Assembly: GCA_003131665.1 (NCBI GenBank)
Contig: PKWA01000154.1
Coordinates: 1-8,719, forward strand
Length of the DNA stretch: 8,719 nt
Reading direction: 5' to 3'
DNA from: Acidimicrobiaceae bacterium
GTDB taxonomy: Bacteria > Actinomycetota > Acidimicrobiia > Acidimicrobiales > RAAP-2
Translations under genes and position numbers: made by a program
Part shown: positions 4,686 to 8,719 of the stretch, piece by piece
How positions within the stretch are numbered: the stretch's first letter is position 1
Layout: every line of letters starts with the position of its first letter
The notes under the pieces: model-generated
Seen by the model: only the letters and a program-made list of their open reading frames with translations
Databases searched by the model: none
What the model was told of the DNA's origin: nothing

Positions 4686-5948
4686 GTGGCACTGATCTCA
4701 GTTGGCATCGACCACGAGCACGCCTCGCTCGATCTTCTCGAGAGAGCTACGTTGCCCGAACACGAGTGGGCCAAGATGCTGCGCACGCTGGTGAGCCACC
4801 GCAACATCCACGAGGCCGTCTTCGTTTCCACGTGTCTACGCACCGAGGTCGTCGCGGTGATCGACCGTTTCCACGGTGCGATCGACGAGATCACCGAGAC
4901 TTTGGCCGACGCGACCGGCCTGGACGTGAGTGAATTTGAGGATCACTTGACGGTGAACTTCGAGCACGACGTCGCGAGCCATCTCTTTAGTGTCGCGGCC
5001 GGCCTAAAGTCCGTCGTGCCGGGCGAGTTCGAGATTCTCGGTCAGCTGCGACGCGCGTTGGAGCTCGCGATCGAAGAGCAGAGTGCCGGGACCGAAGTCA
5101 CTGATATCTTTCAACGCGCGATCGCCTCGGGACGGCGTGTCCGCTCTGAGACGACGATTTCGCGCGGCACCACGAGTTTCGCGCACGCCGCCGCGTCGGC
5201 CGCGATCGACGAACTCGGCGACGAGTTAGGCGGAGCCCACGTCGTCGTCCTCGGCGCCGGCCAGATGGCCACGGGCGTCGTGAAGAGTTTGCTCAGTTCG
5301 TCTCCGCCATTGGCGAAATTGACGATCTTTAACCGCACGCTCGATCGTGCGGAGTCTCTTCGCCGAGACGTGGACGACGTGCGCGTCTCCGTTGAGTCGC
5401 TGGACACCGCACACGAACATCTTGACGGCGTTCGACTCGTCGTGAGTGCGTTGGAAGTGTCCGCGCCCGTTCTCTCGCGCGAGCATTTTGTCGAGTGCGA
5501 GGGCGAGGTCCTCGTCGTCGACCTCGGGGTGCCGCGCGCGGTCGCGAGTGACGTGAATGATCTGGCCAACATCCGTCGAATAGATATTGGCGATCTTCGT
5601 AGCCGAGTCGAGCGTACGTTGGGCGACCGTCGCGAGGCGATTGACGCCGCCCAGCGCATCGTCGCCGAGGACGTTGAGAAGTTCCTGGCCGAGCAACGCG
5701 CCCGCGGCGCAGCAGTGATCGTGCGCGAACTGCGCGAGCACTTCGACGAATTAGTCACCAGTGAACTCGCTCGGCGTGGCCACGACCTCGAGGGATTGAC
5801 CCCCGAGCAACGTGAGAGCGTGACCTCACTCGTGCGATCGGTGGTGGCCAAGATTGCGCACCGTCCGACGGTGGCTCTCAAAGAGGCCGCCGGGACCGAT
5901 CAGGGCACCCGGCTTAGTGAGGCGACACGCAACCTCTTTGATCTATGA
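4686..5948 (+). CDS. hemA: Glutamyl-tRNA reductase
   Basis: HemA reduces glutamyl-tRNA(Glu) to glutamate-1-semialdehyde with NADPH, the committed step of C5 tetrapyrrole synthesis. The 420-residue product has the three expected domains. The catalytic domain carries C50 in VSTCLRTEVVA, the Cys that forms the thioester, and HLFSVAAGLKSVVPGEFEILGQ. The NADPH domain has VVVLGAGQMATG (G190, G192) and FNRTLDRAESL. A C-terminal helical dimerisation spine runs from about residue 310. Departures from the common motifs are L51 where many enzymes have Asn (STCNRxE), and GLKSVVPGEFEILGQ in place of GLDSMVLGEPQILGQ. Catalytic Cys, Arg and Glu remain, so the enzyme should be active. GTG 4686 has GGAGG 4 bases upstream. 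It overlaps hemC by ATGA, so the two are translationally coupled. Confidence 0.96.
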   Translation: MALISVGIDHEHASLDLLERATLPEHEWAKMLRTLVSHRNIHEAVFVSTCLRTEVVAVIDRFHGAIDEITETLADATGLDVSEFEDHLTVNFEHDVASHLFSVAAGLKSVVPGEFEILGQLRRALELAIEEQSAGTEVTDIFQRAIASGRRVRSETTISRGTTSFAHAAASAAIDELGDELGGAHVVVLGAGQMATGVVKSLLSSSPPLAKLTIFNRTLDRAESLRRDVDDVRVSVESLDTAHEHLDGVRLVVSALEVSAPVLSREHFVECEGEVLVVDLGVPRAVASDVNDLANIRRIDIGDLRSRVERTLGDRREAIDAAQRIVAEDVEKFLAEQRARGAAVIVRELREHFDELVTSELARRGHDLEGLTPEQRESVTSLVRSVVAKIAHRPTVALKEAAGTDQGTRLSEATRNLFDL

Positions 5949-6841
5949 CGCTTCGCCTGGCGACTCGTAAGTCGCCCTTGGCACTGGTGCAGGCCCGGTA
6001 CGTACAGCAGCGTCTTATGTTGATGGGGCTCGAGAGTGAACTGGTGCTCGTCGACACCACGGGCGATCGAGACGCCGACGTGGAGCTCGCCACGATCGCC
6101 GGTCAAGGTGTCTTTACCGTGGAGATCCAGCGTTCGCTGCTGCACGGCGAAGCCGACGTCGCGGTGCATAGTGCGAAGGACCTGCCGAGCACGACGCCCG
6201 AGGGTCTCGCGCTGGTGAGCGTGCTCGAACGTCTGGATTCGGCGGACGTGTTGGTCGGACGCTCCCTCGCCGGACTAGGTCCGGGTGCCACAGTCGCGAC
6301 GGGATCGCCTCGACGAAGAGCTCTCCTCCTCGAGCGTCGGCCGGACCTTCAGGTGGTGGCACTGCGAGGAAATATGGCCAAACGTTTCGCCGCCGCCGGA
6401 CAGAATGGCGTGGACGCCATTGTCGCAGCGAGGGCCGCCCTCGTACGACTCGGCGAAGAGGGTCTCGAGGCGGAACGGCTCGATCCGACGTGGTTCGTGC
6501 CTCAAGTAGGTCAAGGTGCGCTCGCTCTCGAAGCGAGAGCCGACGACGATGTCACGCGTGAAGCGCTGCTGGCGCTCAACGATGAGTCCGCACTGCGAGA
6601 GGTTCTCGCCGAACGAGCTTTCCTAAGTGAACTAGGAGCAGGCTGCTCGATTCCCGCGGGCGCCAATGCCGTGACTCACGGTGAAACCCTGACGCTGCGC
6701 GGCGTCATGATCGCGCCCGATGGCACCCAGAGCGTGCGCGCAGAACTGACGAGCGGCGATCCACTGCAACTTGGTGCTGATCTTGCTCGTCTTCTGCGAG
6801 ACGATATGGGTGGCAGGGCCCTGTTGGGGTGGGACGCCTAA
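5945..6841 (+). CDS. hemC: Porphobilinogen deaminase (hydroxymethylbilane synthase)
   Basis: HemC joins four porphobilinogens into hydroxymethylbilane, using a covalent dipyrromethane cofactor. The 298-residue product, slightly under the E. coli length of 313, opens with the family's LRLATRKSPLALVQA. It has the catalytic Asp D79 in VHSAKDLPS and the Arg-rich GSPRRRALLLERRPDL and LRGNMAKR. The cofactor attachment Cys is C234 in GAGCSIPAGANA, a variant of the usual GGCxxPxGA. VGQGALALEAR precedes domain 3. The ATG at 5945 overlaps the hemA stop in ATGA with no separate Shine-Dalgarno, so translation is probably coupled. The gene ends at TAA 6839-6841, five bases before the preferred hemD start. 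Confidence 0.97.
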   Translation: MTLRLATRKSPLALVQARYVQQRLMLMGLESELVLVDTTGDRDADVELATIAGQGVFTVEIQRSLLHGEADVAVHSAKDLPSTTPEGLALVSVLERLDSADVLVGRSLAGLGPGATVATGSPRRRALLLERRPDLQVVALRGNMAKRFAAAGQNGVDAIVAARAALVRLGEEGLEAERLDPTWFVPQVGQGALALEARADDDVTREALLALNDESALREVLAERAFLSELGAGCSIPAGANAVTHGETLTLRGVMIAPDGTQSVRAELTSGDPLQLGADLARLLRDDMGGRALLGWDA

Positions 6842-6846
6842 GTCGA

Positions 6847-7518
6847 ATGAAGGCCGTCGTGACGCGTGAACGCGGATCGAATGACTCACTCGTTGAGTGG
6901 CTGCCCGATGACGCCACCGTGAAGGAAGTCCCCTTGACGACGACGCGTTACTTCAACGCCGACGAGGTCCTGACGACCCTTCGAGCCAGCGAGTTCTTCG
7001 GCGCCTACCGGGCGCTCGTCGTGACGAGCGCGCGAACGGCCCTCTACGTATCTCTGGCGCGAACAGCCCTCGGCGAAGGCGCCACGGTGGTGAGCGTCGG
7101 CTCGGCGACGGCGCGCGCCCTCGAAAGTGATGACGTAGAAGTCGACGTAGTCGGCGACGCGGGCGCGGAGGATCTGGCGTCACAGATCAGTGAAGGTCCC
7201 GTGTTGCTCCTCGGCGCCGCCTCGATGCGCCCGGAGCTCGCGACGGCTCTTCAGTCGCGAGGTCTTTCGGTCACGACGCTCACCTGTTACGAGACAGTGC
7301 CGGTGGTGCTCAGCGACAACGAAGTAAACGAACTACGTGAAGGTGACGTTGTGTTTATTGGCGCGCCGTCGGCGTGGCTCGTGGCCAAGGCCTTTGTCGC
7401 CAACGACGCATGGGTCGTCGTACCGGGCGCGACCACCGGGACAGTGGTGCGTCGAGATCATGCGCGGGTTATCGAAGGATGGGGAGTGTCGCTGCGTGAA
7501 CATTTACGCGCTCTTTAG
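6847..7518 (+). CDS. hemD: Uroporphyrinogen-III synthase
   Basis: HemD inverts ring D of hydroxymethylbilane and closes it to uroporphyrinogen III, the branch point for heme, siroheme and cobalamin. The family is weakly conserved and this 223-residue product shows its usual landmarks. These are an N-terminal MKAVVTRERGSNDSLVEWL, ALVVTSARTALY near residue 60, and VVSVGSATARALES (the VG--TA--L motif). VLLLGAASMRPELATAL, CYETVP and VVFIGAPSAWLVAKAF follow. Position after hemC makes the call strong. The ATG at 6847, five bases after the hemC stop, is preferred because the protein then starts at the first beta strand. An in-frame start at 6829 would overlap hemC and add six unrelated residues. No Shine-Dalgarno is clear, so translational re-initiation from hemC is likely. 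Confidence 0.93.
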   Translation: MKAVVTRERGSNDSLVEWLPDDATVKEVPLTTTRYFNADEVLTTLRASEFFGAYRALVVTSARTALYVSLARTALGEGATVVSVGSATARALESDDVEVDVVGDAGAEDLASQISEGPVLLLGAASMRPELATALQSRGLSVTTLTCYETVPVVLSDNEVNELREGDVVFIGAPSAWLVAKAFVANDAWVVVPGATTGTVVRRDHARVIEGWGVSLREHLRAL

Positions 7519-7551
7519 CCGGGGCCGGGAGAGGGCTCACTAAGAGCGCCA

Positions 7552-7557
7552 TAGGCT
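7552..7557 (+). promoter_or_regulatory. Candidate -10 element (TAGGCT) of a leaderless hemB promoter
   Basis: TAGGCT ends 6 bases before GTG 7564 in the 45-base gap after hemD. The sequence match is weaker than at the other sites and no -35 is evident, but the spacing is identical. If real, hemB-hemL has its own promoter apart from rex-hemACD. Confidence 0.4.
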
Positions 7558-7563
7558 GGACTC

Positions 7564-8544
7564 GTGTTTCCTGCTCAGCGCCCTCGCCGCCTTCGTCGCA
7601 CGTCGGCAATCCGACGCCTCGTCGCCGAGACGACGCTCTCGCCCAGTGATTTCGTGGCACCGCTCTTCGTGGGCGAGGGGTTGAGCGAACCCCGGGCGAT
7701 CCACTCGCTGCCGGGCCAGTTCCAGCACTCGCTGAGCTCGCTCCGCGACGAAGTGAAGGCCCTACACAGCGTGGGGGTGAGTGGCGTCATCCTCTTTGGC
7801 GTGCCCGAATCGAAGGATGAGATGGGCAGTGGTGCCTGGGACCCTCAGGGCATCAGCCAAGTAGCGCTTCGCTCACTGCGCAATGAGTTCGGCGACGACG
7901 TCGTGTTGATGGCCGACCTCTGTCTCGATGAGTACACGACGCACGGTCATTGCGGCGTGCTTCGTAGTGACGGCTCGGTCGACAATGACGCCACGATCGA
8001 GCTCTATGCGCGCGTGGCACTGGCCCAGGCGGAAGCGGGCGCGGCCGTGGTGGCGCCGAGCGGCATGATGGACGGTCAGGTCGGCGCCATTCGAAACGCA
8101 CTCGACGAAGCGGGCTTCGATGAGACGATCATTCTGGCCTACGCCGCGAAGTACGCGAGTGGACTCTACGGCCCCTTTCGCGACGCGGTCGGCGTCGAAA
8201 TCGCGGGCGGCGGCGATCGCAAGGCCTATCAACAAGACGCGAACAATCGCCGAGAAGCCCTGCTCGAAGCGCGCGCCGACGTCGAGCAAGGCGCCGACAT
8301 CGTGATGGTGAAGCCGGCCATGACCAATCTCGACGTCGTCAGTGACCTACGGCGTGAACTCGATGTGCCGCTGTGTGCGTATCACGTCAGTGGTGAGTAC
8401 GCGATGGTCAAGGCCGCCGCGGCCAATGGCTGGCTCGACGGCACCGCCGTCGCGATCGAACAGCTCACGGCCGTTCGACGCGCCGGCGCCGACTTCGTAT
8501 TGACGTACTTCGCTCGAGAGCTCGCCGAGGAGTTAAGTCGTTGA
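7564..8544 (+). CDS. hemB: Delta-aminolevulinic acid dehydratase (porphobilinogen synthase)
   Basis: HemB condenses two 5-aminolevulinates to porphobilinogen; the family usually forms homo-octamers. The 326-residue length is standard. The two Schiff-base lysines are K196 ([16 protein letters not shown]) and K250 (IVMVKPAM). The active-site metal loop is [14 protein letters not shown], with C120, D122 and C130. It has one Asp in place of the middle Cys of the zinc-type C-x-C pattern of E. coli, so it is intermediate between the Cys3 zinc form and the Asp-rich magnesium form. The [14 protein letters not shown] and [13 protein letters not shown] segments are also typical. GTG 7564 lies just before the conserved [12 protein letters not shown] start and 6 bases after TAGGCT. 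The gene overlaps hemL by TTGA. Confidence 0.97.
   Translation: MFPAQRPRRLRRTSAIRRLVAETTLSPSDFVAPLFVGEGLSEPRAIHSLPGQFQHSLSSLRDEVKALHSVGVSGVILFGVPESKDEMGSGAWDPQGISQVALRSLRNEFGDDVVLMADLCLDEYTTHGHCGVLRSDGSVDNDATIELYARVALAQAEAGAAVVAPSGMMDGQVGAIRNALDEAGFDETIILAYAAKYASGLYGPFRDAVGVEIAGGGDRKAYQQDANNRREALLEARADVEQGADIVMVKPAMTNLDVVSDLRRELDVPLCAYHVSGEYAMVKAAAANGWLDGTAVAIEQLTAVRRAGADFVLTYFARELAEELSR
8527..8532 (+). promoter_or_regulatory. Shine-Dalgarno of hemL (GAGGAG)
   Basis: GAGGAG inside the end of hemB lies 8 bases before TTG 8541. It supports this rare start codon for hemL and the 4-base TTGA overlap with the hemB stop. Confidence 0.7.
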
Positions 8545-8719
8545 CGTCTAACAGAGCCTGGTTTGATCGAGCCCAAGTCGTGATCCCGGGAGGCGTCGAC
8601 TCACCGGTCCGCTCGTTTCGCTCGGTCGGCGGTACGCCGTTCACCGTGGTGAGTGGCGAAGGTGCCTACGTCAAGGACGTCGAGGGCACGCGCTACCTCG
8701 ACTACGTGCAGTCCTACGG
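8541..8719 (+). CDS. hemL: Glutamate-1-semialdehyde 2,1-aminomutase, N-terminal part (cut by window end)
   Basis: HemL is a PLP enzyme that turns glutamate-1-semialdehyde, the HemA product, into 5-aminolevulinate. Only the first 59 codons are present. They read through [32 protein letters not shown] and [20 protein letters not shown]. This is the characteristic N-terminus of the family (usual motif PGGVNSPVRAFxxVGGTP, here with D20 for Asn). The catalytic PLP-lysine lies beyond the window. The start is TTG 8541, overlapping the hemB TGA, with GAGGAG 8 bases upstream. The reading frame is open to the window edge. Its place next to hemB completes the glutamate-to-uroporphyrinogen route in one cluster. 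Confidence 0.95.
   Translation, partial: MTSNRAWFDRAQVVIPGGVDSPVRSFRSVGGTPFTVVSGEGAYVKDVEGTRYLDYVQSY

Noticed and set aside
5111..5881. Long minus-strand open frame (256 codons) inside hemA
   Set aside because: It is Ser/Arg/Thr-rich and repetitive, lies wholly opposite a well-conserved hemA, and shows no family motif. Such antisense frames are common in GC-rich DNA.
6829..6846. Upstream in-frame hemD start at 6829
   Set aside because: It overlaps hemC and adds six residues before the natural beta-strand start MKAVVTRERG; no ribosome-binding site supports it.
7519..7563. Terminator between hemD and hemB
   Set aside because: The gap contains GC-rich runs but no stem-loop with a following T-run.
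1..8719. Mobile element, CRISPR, phage, toxin-antitoxin or novel defence system
   Set aside because: No transposase, integrase, repeat-spacer pattern, nuclease or toxin-like gene is present. All sizeable coding regions match known housekeeping families.

Overview
The window is a dense, high-GC bacterial chromosome segment of housekeeping genes. Gene content and order point to an actinobacterium: an MshA-type glycosyltransferase followed directly by a YbjN-domain gene, then proC, and a rex-hemA-hemC-hemD-hemB-hemL run. Several family motifs and the nickel superoxide dismutase/SodX pair would suit a lineage outside the classical Streptomyces/Mycobacterium group, such as Acidimicrobiia. That finer placement is inference only.

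Layout. Positions 1-47 hold the 5' part of a tRNA-Lys(UUU) on the minus strand, cut by the window edge. A 62-residue DksA/TraR-type zinc-finger protein (230-418, +) and the nickel superoxide dismutase gene sodN (478-894, -) converge on a shared bidirectional terminator (433-460). The SodN maturation protease sodX (981-1286, +) is divergent from sodN. A 120-bp intergenic stretch follows with a perfect palindrome, a strong Shine-Dalgarno-like sequence and a hairpin. Then come mshA-like (1407-2624), ybjN-like (2625-3113), proC (3135-3941), rex (3966-4661), hemA (4686-5948), hemC (5945-6841), hemD (6847-7518), hemB (7564-8544) and the start of hemL (8541 to the window end), all on the plus strand.

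Functionally, hemA and hemL make 5-aminolevulinate from glutamyl-tRNA (C5 route), hemB makes porphobilinogen, hemC makes hydroxymethylbilane and hemD makes uroporphyrinogen III. This is the whole common tetrapyrrole trunk, apart from the truncated hemL end. Rex is an NADH/NAD+ sensor that in Streptomyces heads a rex-hemACD operon. SodN/SodX and the MshA-like enzyme (mycothiol pathway, if the assignment holds) add an oxidative-stress and redox theme.

The most striking non-coding signal is a repeated promoter geometry. Six start codons that are not coupled to an upstream gene (230, 981, 1407, 3135, 3966, 7564) each have a TANNNT -10-like hexamer ending exactly 7 bases before the first base of the start codon (6 intervening bases) and no convincing Shine-Dalgarno. 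This predicts leaderless mRNAs and fixes several gene starts. By contrast sodN, hemA and hemL have recognisable Shine-Dalgarno sequences. I found no mobile element, CRISPR array, phage gene or defence system, and nothing that amounts to a new multi-gene system.
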